Origin: Pedobacter sp. Leaf216
GTDB lineage: Bacteria > Bacteroidota > Bacteroidia > Sphingobacteriales > Sphingobacteriaceae
Length of the DNA: 64,000 bases
Direction: 5' to 3'
NCBI RefSeq assembly: GCF_001421515.1
Contig: NZ_LMKM01000009.1
Coordinates: forward strand, 86 to 64,085
Shown here: one piece after another, positions 1 through 8,115 of the stretch
Position numbering within the stretch: position 1 is the stretch's first letter
Layout of the letters: each line of letters starts with the position of its first letter
Program-made: the position numbers and the translations under genes
The notes under the pieces: generated by a model
Told to the model about the DNA's origin: nothing
Databases searched by the model: none
Seen by the model: only the letters and a program-made list of their open reading frames with translations

Positions 1-27
1 ATACCTGGGTTTACTTGATAAAAACAA

Positions 28-2577
28 ATGAACAATAAAAATCAATTTAAGGTCAGGTATTTTTACCTGGCCTTAGCCATCGGCTTGCTCGGGGCAACTG
101 TACAATCATGCAGTATTTTAAGAAAAAAGAAGACACCCGTTCCGGTTGTTATTGCAACAAAGCCAAAGGCAGATTCACTTAAAAATCCTATAAAACCATA
201 TAGCGAGGTTATAACCGCAAAGGCCGTAAGCCAGAAAGGTTTATTTACCGTTCATAAAATTGCTGATAAATATTTTTTTGAAATTCCGAACAAACTGCTT
301 AAAAAAGAGATTTTAGCCGTAAACCGATTAAGTAAATCAACGCCGGGAGCAGGAAACTATGCTGGCGAGCAGGTAGGGGCACGTATTGTTTATTGGGAAT
401 TAGGCCCTGGTAATAAACTGTTTTTAAAAGTTTCTGCCACAGTGAGTATTGCCGATTCTACCGATATGATTTCTAAAGCTGTAGCGAGTTCTAACCTCAA
501 TCCCATTATGGCCGCTTTTCCTATTAAAGCAAAAGGTAAAGATTCATCATCTGTCGTAATTGATGTAACCGATTTTCTGATCAGCGAAACCCCTTTGCTC
601 TCTTTTGATGGCGAAAACAAAAAAGCTTATAACCTGGGTGCCCAAATGGCCGATCGCTCTTATATAGAAAGCGTTAAGAGTTTTCCGATCAATACCGAGG
701 TTAAAAGTATCCGCACTTATATGGCTGTTGGCGGAAGATTGCCTGCTGCCAGTGAGGCTGGTGCGGTAACACTCGGAATGAATACCTCTTTCGTGATGCT
801 TCCTGAAAATCCGATGAGAAAAAGAATGTATGATGCCCGTGTTGGTTTCTTTGCCAGCGTAAACATGCGGTATAAAGATGATCAGCAAAAAGTAGAGCAG
901 GAAGCCTTTATTCACCGCTGGAGATTAGAGCCGAAAGATGAAGACTTGGAGCGATTTAAAAGGGGCGAATTGGTTGAGCCTAAAAAACAAATTGTTTATT
1001 ATATCGATCCGGCAACGCCAAAAAAATGGAGACCTTTTTTGATTGCAGGTGTTAACGACTGGCAGAAAGCTTTTGAGCAGGCAGGCTTTAAAAATGCGAT
1101 TGTAGGTAAGGAATGGCCGGAAGCCGATACAACCATGAGTTTGGATGATGCCCGTTTCTCAGTAATCCGCTACTTCGCTTCTCCACAGCAAAATGCTTAC
1201 GGGCCAAATATCGCCGACCCACGCACGGGTGAAATCCTTGAAAGCCATATTGGTTGGTACCACAACGTAATGAATTTAGTACACCGTTGGTATATGATCC
1301 AGGCAGGTGCGGTTGATCCCAGGGCACGCAAAAATAAATTTGATGATGAACTTATGGGGCAGCTTATACGTTTCGTTTCCTCTCATGAGATAGGCCACAC
1401 ACTCGGATTACGCCATAACATGGGTGCCAGCAGTACGGTTCCGGTTGAAAAACTCAGGGATAAAAAATGGGTAGAGGCTCATGGTCATACCCCTTCAATT
1501 ATGGATTACGCCCGCTTTAACTACGTTGCTCAACCTGAAGATCATGTAAGTGAATCAGGAATTTTTCCACGGATTAACGAATACGATAAATGGGCAATTC
1601 AATGGGGTTATAAACCAATTTTTGGAACTGCAAATGCCGATGAGGATAAGAAAATTTTAAATAAAATAACCATTGACAGCCTTGCCTCGAACAAAAGACT
1701 TTGGTTTGGCGGGGAAGGCAGAGATTTTGATCCCCGGTCGCAGGCAGAAGATCTGGGAGATGATGCTATAAAAGCAAGTCAATACGGTATTAAAAATTTA
1801 AAACGCATTGTACCCCAGCTCATTTATTGGACCAGGGAAGATGGTCAGGATTATTCTGCACTCAAAGAAATGTACAAAGAATCAGTAGAGCAACTTTCAC
1901 GTTATACTTACCACGTAGTTAAAAGCCTTGGAGGAGTAACCGTAACTGAAAAAACCTATGATCAGCCGGGTTCTGTGTTTGCGCCAGTAAGCCTGGCCAA
2001 GCAAAAAGAGGCGATAAAATTCATCAATGATGAAATTTTTACCACACCGAAATGGTTGCTCAATGAACAGATTTTAAACAAAATAGATCCAAAATATGCT
2101 TTTGGTGAAGTAGAATCTCTGCAGCAGGGAGTTATAGCATCGGTTACTTCACAAAGCCGTCTTTACAGGTTAATGATTGCGCAGCGTGATTATGGCAATG
2201 GTAGCTACTCTCCTCAGCAATGGTTAAACGACCTAAAAAATGGGATTTTTGCTGAGCTTAAAACAGGCAAACCGATTGATTCTTACAGAAGAACTTTACA
2301 AAAAATGTATGTTGGCAGTATCATTACCATGTTTAACAAAAGGTTTGCGTTACAGGGTTCTGTAGATAACATCCTTGCCGGAGTTACGCCTACCGAAATT
2401 CTGCTTTATTCGAATGTTAAGCCCCTGGCACTTGCCCACTTGAAAGATCTTAAAAAAGATATTGTAGCCGCAATTGGCAAAACCGGAGATGCTGACAGCA
2501 AAATCCACCTGCTTTATTTAAAGCATATGATTGATAAAATTCTTACCGAATCTCCGATTCCCGGTTTAAATTATTAA
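28..2577 (+). CDS. Zinc-dependent metalloprotease lipoprotein
   Basis: Predicted secreted zinc endopeptidase anchored as a lipoprotein. A hydrophobic N-terminal segment ends in a lipobox-like VQSC (Cys 28). The extended zinc motif HExxHxxGxxH is intact at about residues 453-463 (HEIGHTLGLRH), and a Met-turn-like SIMDY follows at 490-494, as expected for metzincins. The 849-residue length and the long region before the catalytic site match the large Bacteroidota metalloproteases carrying DUF5117/DUF5118-type domains; that family assignment is from memory. The thioredoxin-like gene 5 bases downstream is probably cotranscribed, and a terminator follows it. The substrate is unknown. The first Met gives a sensible signal sequence, so the start at 28 is accepted. 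Confidence 0.88.
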   Translation: MNNKNQFKVRYFYLALAIGLLGATVQSCSILRKKKTPVPVVIATKPKADSLKNPIKPYSEVITAKAVSQKGLFTVHKIADKYFFEIPNKLLKKEILAVNRLSKSTPGAGNYAGEQVGARIVYWELGPGNKLFLKVSATVSIADSTDMISKAVASSNLNPIMAAFPIKAKGKDSSSVVIDVTDFLISETPLLSFDGENKKAYNLGAQMADRSYIESVKSFPINTEVKSIRTYMAVGGRLPAASEAGAVTLGMNTSFVMLPENPMRKRMYDARVGFFASVNMRYKDDQQKVEQEAFIHRWRLEPKDEDLERFKRGELVEPKKQIVYYIDPATPKKWRPFLIAGVNDWQKAFEQAGFKNAIVGKEWPEADTTMSLDDARFSVIRYFASPQQNAYGPNIADPRTGEILESHIGWYHNVMNLVHRWYMIQAGAVDPRARKNKFDDELMGQLIRFVSSHEIGHTLGLRHNMGASSTVPVEKLRDKKWVEAHGHTPSIMDYARFNYVAQPEDHVSESGIFPRINEYDKWAIQWGYKPIFGTANADEDKKILNKITIDSLASNKRLWFGGEGRDFDPRSQAEDLGDDAIKASQYGIKNLKRIVPQLIYWTREDGQDYSALKEMYKESVEQLSRYTYHVVKSLGGVTVTEKTYDQPGSVFAPVSLAKQKEAIKFINDEIFTTPKWLLNEQILNKIDPKYAFGEVESLQQGVIASVTSQSRLYRLMIAQRDYGNGSYSPQQWLNDLKNGIFAELKTGKPIDSYRRTLQKMYVGSIITMFNKRFALQGSVDNILAGVTPTEILLYSNVKPLALAHLKDLKKDIVAAIGKTGDADSKIHLLYLKHMIDKILTESPIPGLNY

Positions 2578-2582
2578 AGCTA

Positions 2583-3665
2583 ATGTTAAAAAAAACCAAT
2601 AAAATATTACTCCTGCTGACATTGATGTTAGGATGTTCCGGTGTTTATGCGCAAGAATTTGCGCATATCACAGGGAATGTTTCAGGCCTTGGCAATGGCA
2701 AAGTGCATCTATCTTATGAAATGGATGATGTGGTTTATAAAGATTCCGTTCAGGGGAAAGCTGGTGTATTCGAAATTAAAATGCCTTTAAAAGAGACGGC
2801 CATATGTACACTATCCACCTCAGTTAATCAGCAGATTAAAATAGTTATACTCGAAAAAAAGCCGGTTTCTGTTTCAGGAGATATTAATAAGTTTTACGAC
2901 CTCAACATCTTTGGTGCGAGTGAAAACGATATTTTTAATCAATATAAAAACAGTCTTTCAGCAGCTGCTTTCAAAAGGCCTGAAAAAACCGGCAATCATG
3001 ACGAAGATGTAGCAGAACTTAAAAAGTATGCAGCCAAGTATCAGCTGGTAAAAGATACTGTGCTCAATCATTTCATAGCGGCTCATCCTGAACGTGTAAG
3101 TGCGGCAATCGCTATTTTAGATATGTATGTTACTTATCCCAACCGTACTAAGGCTGCTGCGGCTTATCAGAAATTAGCTGATAAAACGCAGCAAGGCTTT
3201 TATGGGAGAAAGATAAAAGAATTTATGGATGCTGTAGAGATCACCAGCGTTGGCAAAATGGCTCCTGAATTTGCTTTAAAAAGCAATGAAGGAAAATTAT
3301 TTTCAATTTCGGATTTTAAAGGGAAATATGTGCTCATCGATTTCTGGGCTAGCTGGTGCGGGCCTTGCAGATTGGAAAATCCAAACCTCGTAAAAGCATT
3401 CGAAAAATTTGGTCCACATGGATTTACAATAGTTGGCCTATCAATGGATAGTTCAAAGGAAAGTTGGTTAACTGCGGTAAAAACAGATAATCTCAGCTGG
3501 ATACAGTTAAACGATCCAAAATCAACCTCGGGTAAAACTGCGGGAATTTATGGTGTGAAAAGCTTACCAGCAAATTTCCTGCTAAACCCTGCCGGAAAAA
3601 TTATTGCCAGAAATTTAAGAGGTGAGGCACTGGAAAAAAAGCTCAGCAGCATATTTAAACTATAG
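2583..3665 (+). CDS. TlpA-like thioredoxin-fold protein (DUF4369 type)
   Basis: Periplasmic thiol-disulfide protein of the TlpA/ResA type common in Bacteroidota. A signal peptide ends near VYAQ (about residue 24). A DUF4369-like beta-rich N-terminal region precedes a C-terminal thioredoxin domain with the redox motif WCGPC, cysteines at 259 and 262. The cis-Pro region (SLPANFLLNPAG) is present. It starts 5 bases after the metalloprotease stop, so the two are likely one transcript ended by the hairpin at 3739-3771. It may keep secreted proteins reduced or help their folding; the partner is not identifiable. Confidence 0.85.
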   Translation: MLKKTNKILLLLTLMLGCSGVYAQEFAHITGNVSGLGNGKVHLSYEMDDVVYKDSVQGKAGVFEIKMPLKETAICTLSTSVNQQIKIVILEKKPVSVSGDINKFYDLNIFGASENDIFNQYKNSLSAAAFKRPEKTGNHDEDVAELKKYAAKYQLVKDTVLNHFIAAHPERVSAAIAILDMYVTYPNRTKAAAAYQKLADKTQQGFYGRKIKEFMDAVEITSVGKMAPEFALKSNEGKLFSISDFKGKYVLIDFWASWCGPCRLENPNLVKAFEKFGPHGFTIVGLSMDSSKESWLTAVKTDNLSWIQLNDPKSTSGKTAGIYGVKSLPANFLLNPAGKIIARNLRGEALEKKLSSIFKL

Positions 3666-3738
3666 ATGCTGATTAGTAGCAAATAAAAGAAAAACAACTG
3701 AGTAGAAGCAGTTGATTAGTTTGTGATAATAGATGACG

Positions 3739-3771
3739 ATGCAGGATGATGGATGTCTCCTGCATTTTTTT
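3739..3771 (+). terminator. Rho-independent terminator after the metalloprotease/TlpA pair
   Basis: An 8-bp perfect stem (ATGCAGGA / TCCTGCAT) with an 11-base loop is followed by seven T. It ends the 28-3665 transcript and covers an upstream alternative Met (3746) of the next gene, which argues for that gene starting at 3803. Confidence 0.75.
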
Positions 3772-3802
3772 ATCCAATCGTATACCTAATTTAATTAAAC
3801 AA

Positions 3803-5056
3803 ATGATTACCAAAAAAACACTGATCTGTTCCATTCGGATATTTCTCATCTGGATGGTTGGATTATTAAATGCTTCAGCTCAATCTAACCCTATAGCTGT
3901 TTACTTAACATTGAAAAATGTAAATGTAGTAGATGTAGAAAAGGGAAGAGTGGATACAGGAATGACAGTTATCATAAAAAATGACCGCATTGAATCTATT
4001 TTTCCTGCAAAACGGAACCACTTAAAAGGTAAAGTGATTGATCTAGGGCACAAATTCCTGGTTCCGGGATTGATAGATTCACATGCGCACTTAACCAACG
4101 TTAGTGGCTCTCCAGTAGAGCGGGCATACGCGTATTCGAATTATCTGCTAAAACACGGCATCACCACAATTAGAGATCCGGCAGCAAACGGTGCTGTTTT
4201 AAAAGAGGTGCAACTACAGGTAAACAGTGATTTACGTGTTGGAGCTGATGTTTATTATGCCGCTTTTATGGCCGGAGACTGGTATTACAACAGGGGTATT
4301 GGTTTGAGAAAAGAGCCATATCATCCTTGGGAACAATTGGTAATGCCCGGAACCAATCTAGACAGTGCAATGAAAGTAGCCAAAAGTTTTGGTGCTACAG
4401 GGGTAAAACTTTATCATTCTTTTGATGCTGTATTTTTAAAGAAAGTAGTTTTTGCCGCAAAGCGAAACAAGCTGCTGGTTTGGGGGCATGCCATGTTGTA
4501 CCCTGCAAAACCGCTTGAAGTGGTTCGTTCAGGAGTTGAGGTAATTTCTCATGCCAGCATGCTCGCTTACTTAATAGATGACCCTAAACTGGGTTACAGA
4601 AAAGTACCCCAAGCCTATAAAGACAGTGTTGGTGCAGCAATTGATGTGCATGAATTGGCCAAAGCAATGAAAAAAGGAAACGTAATTTTAGATGCCACAC
4701 TTTCTGTTTCAGAAGTTAAAGAGCAGTGGATTTTCGACCTTGTTAAAAAACTTCATTTATTGGGTGTTAAAATCTCAGCCGGAACCGATAAAATTACCGT
4801 TTTGGAAAACCCATATCCGCACCTGATTGATGAGTTAAATTATTTTGTAAATGATTGTGATTTTACGCCAGCAGAAGCACTGGCCGCAGCCACAATGATT
4901 TCAGCTGAAACTATCGGTCAACAGAAAAACATTGGAAGTATTAAAAAAGGTAAAAAGGCAGATTTGTTAGTGTTGACTGAAAATCCTTTAAAAAATATTA
5001 ATGCATTAAAAAAGCAAGAGATGATAATTAAGCACGGTAAAATAATTTTAATGTAA
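3803..5056 (+). CDS. Secreted amidohydrolase family protein
   Basis: Metal-dependent hydrolase of the amidohydrolase superfamily (imidazolonepropionase/prolidase-like branch). From the start at 3803 it has a signal peptide (MITKKTLICSIRIF..., cleavage near ASAQ), then the beta-sandwich segment and the metal motif H94-A-H96 in the DSHAHL context. Further expected ligand regions are GVKLYH (the Lys position), WGHAM, VISHAS and AGTDK. The C-terminus KKGKKADLLVLTENPL is the typical return of the chain to the sandwich domain. An in-frame Met at 3746 lies inside the preceding terminator and would put 19 residues before the signal peptide, so 3803 is preferred. No operon partner downstream; substrate unknown, with a peptide or cyclic amide possible. 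Confidence 0.82.
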   Translation: MITKKTLICSIRIFLIWMVGLLNASAQSNPIAVYLTLKNVNVVDVEKGRVDTGMTVIIKNDRIESIFPAKRNHLKGKVIDLGHKFLVPGLIDSHAHLTNVSGSPVERAYAYSNYLLKHGITTIRDPAANGAVLKEVQLQVNSDLRVGADVYYAAFMAGDWYYNRGIGLRKEPYHPWEQLVMPGTNLDSAMKVAKSFGATGVKLYHSFDAVFLKKVVFAAKRNKLLVWGHAMLYPAKPLEVVRSGVEVISHASMLAYLIDDPKLGYRKVPQAYKDSVGAAIDVHELAKAMKKGNVILDATLSVSEVKEQWIFDLVKKLHLLGVKISAGTDKITVLENPYPHLIDELNYFVNDCDFTPAEALAAATMISAETIGQQKNIGSIKKGKKADLLVLTENPLKNINALKKQEMIIKHGKIILM

Positions 5057-5345
5057 AGGACTTACGGAATTTAAAGTTGCATAAGCTTACGTGTTGGTAT
5101 GGAGAATATTACCGGTGGAAAATAAAGATCTTTACTTCAAGAAAGAAAATTGATGAGCATTCCCCGGTAATTATACTTTGAGATAATATTGCCAGTAATA
5201 AAGCAGGCACTTTGGTATTTTTTACTGTAGATGGAGAGAATCTTATGATTTGGTTATATTGATGATTTCTGCAACAACTGATTGATAAAATCAATTTAGC
5301 TAAATGGGTAAAGTTTAAACTCAAACTCACCTCATAATGGCTCAA

Positions 5346-5594
5346 TTAATTATTCCTGATGAAGGGTTGCGTAGGTATTACACTTTGATTGATAATTCTG
5401 ATTACGTGCCAATGCAACTTTCCCATTAAATCAGCTTTGCCGAAAACCCTCACCTGAACCTGTATGCCTTTAAAGGTGGTGGAAATTTCGAGAAAATCAT
5501 TTTCTATTTCAAGATTGGCCAAAGCGGTTTTAAATCGCTTCAGTATGGCTTTGTTAAAAAGCTCGGTGTCATTTGGCAAGTAGAGAGTTTTCAT
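5346..5594 (-). CDS. Small hypothetical protein
   Basis: An 82-residue protein reading MKTLYLPNDTELF from the ATG at 5594; an in-frame Met at 5651 would add 19 residues of atypical composition. No signal peptide or membrane segment. The sequence (KAILKRFKTALANLEIENDFLEISTT, then a beta-like stretch GIQVQVRVFG) suggests a small alpha/beta fold. It is flanked by long AT-rich gaps and has no evident operon. Function unknown; the coding call rests on codon-like composition and a plausible start. Confidence 0.5.
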   Translation of the reverse strand: MKTLYLPNDTELFNKAILKRFKTALANLEIENDFLEISTTFKGIQVQVRVFGKADLMGKLHWHVIRIINQSVIPTQPFIRNN

Positions 5595-5799
5595 ATCCAA
5601 ATATAAGTTAAATTGTAGTTTTACGAATACAATGTGCCGTATATTTGACATTAGTCAAATAAAATTTTTCCAACTGTTTATTTTATGTCATAAATACAGG
5701 TTAAATCAGAATATTTTAAATTTATAAATCCTCAAATGCCTGATTACCCGATAATTGCACAGCCGTATGTTTTTTACCTTTTTAAAAATCGTTGTAAAT

Positions 5800-5834
5800 G
5801 AAAAGGTTGCCTCTGCTATACGTTAGGCAACCCA
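5800..5834 (-). terminator. Probable terminator of the 5927-6415 gene
   Basis: An 8-bp inverted repeat (GGTTGCCT / AGGCAACC, 5805-5832) with a 12-base loop. Read on the minus strand, the stem is followed by TTTT and lies about 95 bases after the stop of the minus-strand membrane protein gene. Confidence 0.45.
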
Positions 5835-5926
5835 TTTTGTTATCTGTTTAGCATACTGTTTATTGCCCTAAGAAATGCTCTGGTTTTTTGAATTTTTGTT
5901 ATGATCAGCTTTGCCCGGTATAATTA

Positions 5927-6415
5927 TTACAACATTCGATTCGTATTCCGTTGCTGTCTAAATTGTAAAAAGGAACCAACTAAAAAGAAAATAAAGAGCA
6001 CCAAAAGTGTTTGACCGATAATTGCATCTGATGCAGCTTTTGCTAAAGGATGACCAACAGGTACACGCGTAAAAGTTTCGTTAACAGTTGGAACGAGCGA
6101 CAAGAAAAAACTAAACGAAAACAGAAAGTTTTCAAAAAAACGTGCCCTGATATTTCCCTTCTTCTTATAATAAAGATAATAGGCGATTAAGATTAACACC
6201 ACAATAAACAGCGAAAAAATATGACCTGGATTAAAACCACCATGTTTTGATAGGCCCAGGGCGGTTAAAGATGTGATAAGTGTTAAATAAAAATAAATTT
6301 TGCCGCTAAGCTTGTCCAGGTCAATTTTACCATTTTTAATAAAGCCTGTAACTGCAGATCCAATCGCGATAACACCGATTACTGTGTGAAAAATTCCTAA
6401 ATTTGATAGTGCCAT
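5927..6415 (-). CDS. Hypothetical four-helix membrane protein
   Basis: A 162-residue integral membrane protein with four to five hydrophobic segments (about residues 8-24, 41-55, 66-83, 94-108, 133-148) and short polar loops, including a GGFNPGH turn. The C-terminus is basic (RQQRNTNRML). The shape resembles small DUF2306-like or DoxX-like membrane proteins, but I cannot assign a family. It lies 103 bases from, and on the same strand as, the upstream AraC regulator gene, so co-regulation is possible. Start at 6415 is the first Met with good membrane topology. Confidence 0.65.
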   Translation of the reverse strand: MALSNLGIFHTVIGVIAIGSAVTGFIKNGKIDLDKLSGKIYFYLTLITSLTALGLSKHGGFNPGHIFSLFIVVLILIAYYLYYKKKGNIRARFFENFLFSFSFFLSLVPTVNETFTRVPVGHPLAKAASDAIIGQTLLVLFIFFLVGSFLQFRQQRNTNRML

Positions 6416-6518
6416 TTTTTTAATGTTAAATTAATTGATGGCACAAAGTTGCTGTACTTAACAGGAATGTGTTTTGTTGGTTAGCCCAATTTTTTGGTAT
6501 TTTGGTTCAGAGCCGCAA

Positions 6519-7376
6519 TTATAGAAGCTTAACAGTTGTATTTTTCAACCGAAAGCCTGTTGGCGAAATTCCATATTTATCATGAAAACTTTTGGTGAAG
6601 TTAGACAGCTCATTAAAACCGCAATTAAAAGCGATATCAGTAATTCGTTCTTCAGAAACCAGAAGCAGTTCGGCCGCCTTTTCCAATCGCTTGTTCTTTA
6701 TATAATTAGCGGGAGAGTCATTATATAGTTTTTTAAATTCCCTTTTAAAGGAAGAAACACTCAAATTGGTTTGCTCTGCCAGTTCCACAACACCAACCTG
6801 CGAAAATAAGTTAGCTTCTATAATTTGCTTAAATGTATAAGTTATAGGCGAAAAAAGTTGAGATAAAATGACCTGTATGGTTTCGGCTTCACGAGTTTGC
6901 GCCAACAATAAAATAATTTCCTTCAGCTTTAAGATTAAAATTTCCTCATTCGCTAAAGCAGGGTTATCAAAATAAAACAAAAGACCCTCAATATATTTCT
7001 GAATCAAAAAATCATTATTGATTATTCTGCTGGTTTGATTGGTGATTTTTTGACTCTGCTGAAATATTAAAGGAAGTTCCCTTTGGTAAATTTTTTTTAA
7101 TATCTCCGGATGGAAAGTTACAATTACAATTTCGCCGTCACTTTTATTGGCCTCGCTTATCTGTTTACCAGAATTTATACAGTTAAGCAGCAGCGCATGG
7201 TTTGTAGGAATATTGAGATGGCTTTCATCAAACTGAAATCTTGTAGTACCTTTTAGTATATATAAGAAGCAGGCCCGGTCTGCAACGGGAAAAGAAAATT
7301 CAAAAGGCGGTTTCAGGTCAACTTTTTGAATGAATGTCTGGCCAAATAAATCAATTTTTCTATAGTCTGTAACCAT
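6519..7376 (-). CDS. AraC family transcriptional regulator
   Basis: A 285-residue DNA-binding regulator. The C-terminal third carries the two helix-turn-helix units of the AraC/XylS family: VVELAEQTNLSVSSFKREFKKLY, then ITDIAFNCGFNELSNFTKSFHDKYGISPTGFR, the family signature. The N-terminal ~160 residues form a cupin-like sensing domain (FPVADRACFLYILKG). Its likely target is the membrane protein gene just downstream, or an unlinked gene; no operator was identified. It is followed upstream by the 7483-7973 tandem repeat block. Confidence 0.85.
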   Translation of the reverse strand: MVTDYRKIDLFGQTFIQKVDLKPPFEFSFPVADRACFLYILKGTTRFQFDESHLNIPTNHALLLNCINSGKQISEANKSDGEIVIVTFHPEILKKIYQRELPLIFQQSQKITNQTSRIINNDFLIQKYIEGLLFYFDNPALANEEILILKLKEIILLLAQTREAETIQVILSQLFSPITYTFKQIIEANLFSQVGVVELAEQTNLSVSSFKREFKKLYNDSPANYIKNKRLEKAAELLLVSEERITDIAFNCGFNELSNFTKSFHDKYGISPTGFRLKNTTVKLL

Positions 7377-7482
7377 TAAATATTTTCGAAGTAAATAGCT
7401 TTTAAGTGTATAGTAATTGTTGCTTACCGTATAGTCAAATGTAGCAAATTTTTGAGCGTGTTAAAGTTGTTCTCTTTATTAG

Positions 7483-7973
7483 TTAAGTCCTGGTAACGGG
7501 CAAATTTAATTTAACCACAGATAAAAAGGATGCACACAGATATAAAAATCCGTGTTTATCTGTGTACATCTGTGATAAAACTGTTTATCTGGTCTTCGAA
7601 TTTCCTATGTAATTGATTTAAGTCCTGTTAACGGGGAAATATAATTTAACCACAGATAAAAAGGATGGACACCGATATAAAGATCCGTGTTTATTTGTGT
7701 CCATCTGTGGTAAAACTGTTTATCTGGTCTTCTGATTGTCTATGTAATAGTTAAGTCCTGTTAACGGGGAAATATAATTTAACCATAGATGAAAAGGATG
7801 CACACCGATATAAAAATCCGTGTTTATCTGTGGTAAAACTCCTTATCTGGTCTTCGGATTGTCTATGTAATATTTAAGTCCTGGTAACGGGCAAATATAA
7901 TTTAACCACAGATAAAAAGGATGCACACAGATATAAAAATCCGTGTTTATCTGTGTCCATCTGTGGTAAAAAA
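7483..7973. repeat. Tandem array of a ~130-bp palindrome-bearing repeat
   Basis: Four consecutive units begin with TTAAGTCCTG(G/T)TAACGGG at 7483, 7618, 7751 and 7874, so the periods are 135, 133 and 123 bases. The third unit lacks about 10 bases in its right arm; the fourth stops after the palindrome, near 7973. Each unit holds an imperfect palindrome with outer arms ACCACAGAT / ATCTGTGGT and inner arms around ACACAGATA / TATCTGTGT. No open reading frame runs through it. It fills most of the 7377-8115 gap between divergent genes. Confidence 0.9.
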
Positions 7974-8115
7974 CGCTAAACTTAATAACCTTGTTCGCAT
8001 CTTGATAATACGCTGCATTCTCCAGAAAAAAATAAGCGTTGATTAGCTATATTTACATAAAACCAAACATTAACTAAATTAATCCACCCACGCCTTAAGT
8101 TATGTGGTATAATAT

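Noticed and set aside
547-915. Minus-strand frame inside the metalloprotease gene
   Set aside because: Antisense shadow of a strongly supported coding sequence.
3746-3802. Upstream extension of the secreted amidohydrolase to 3746
   Set aside because: The start would lie within a terminator hairpin and precede the signal peptide.
5109-5345. 78-codon minus-strand frame before the small hypothetical gene
   Set aside because: Composition unlike neighbours and no motif; a weak ATTACCGG/CCGGTAAT inverted repeat lies inside but without further support.
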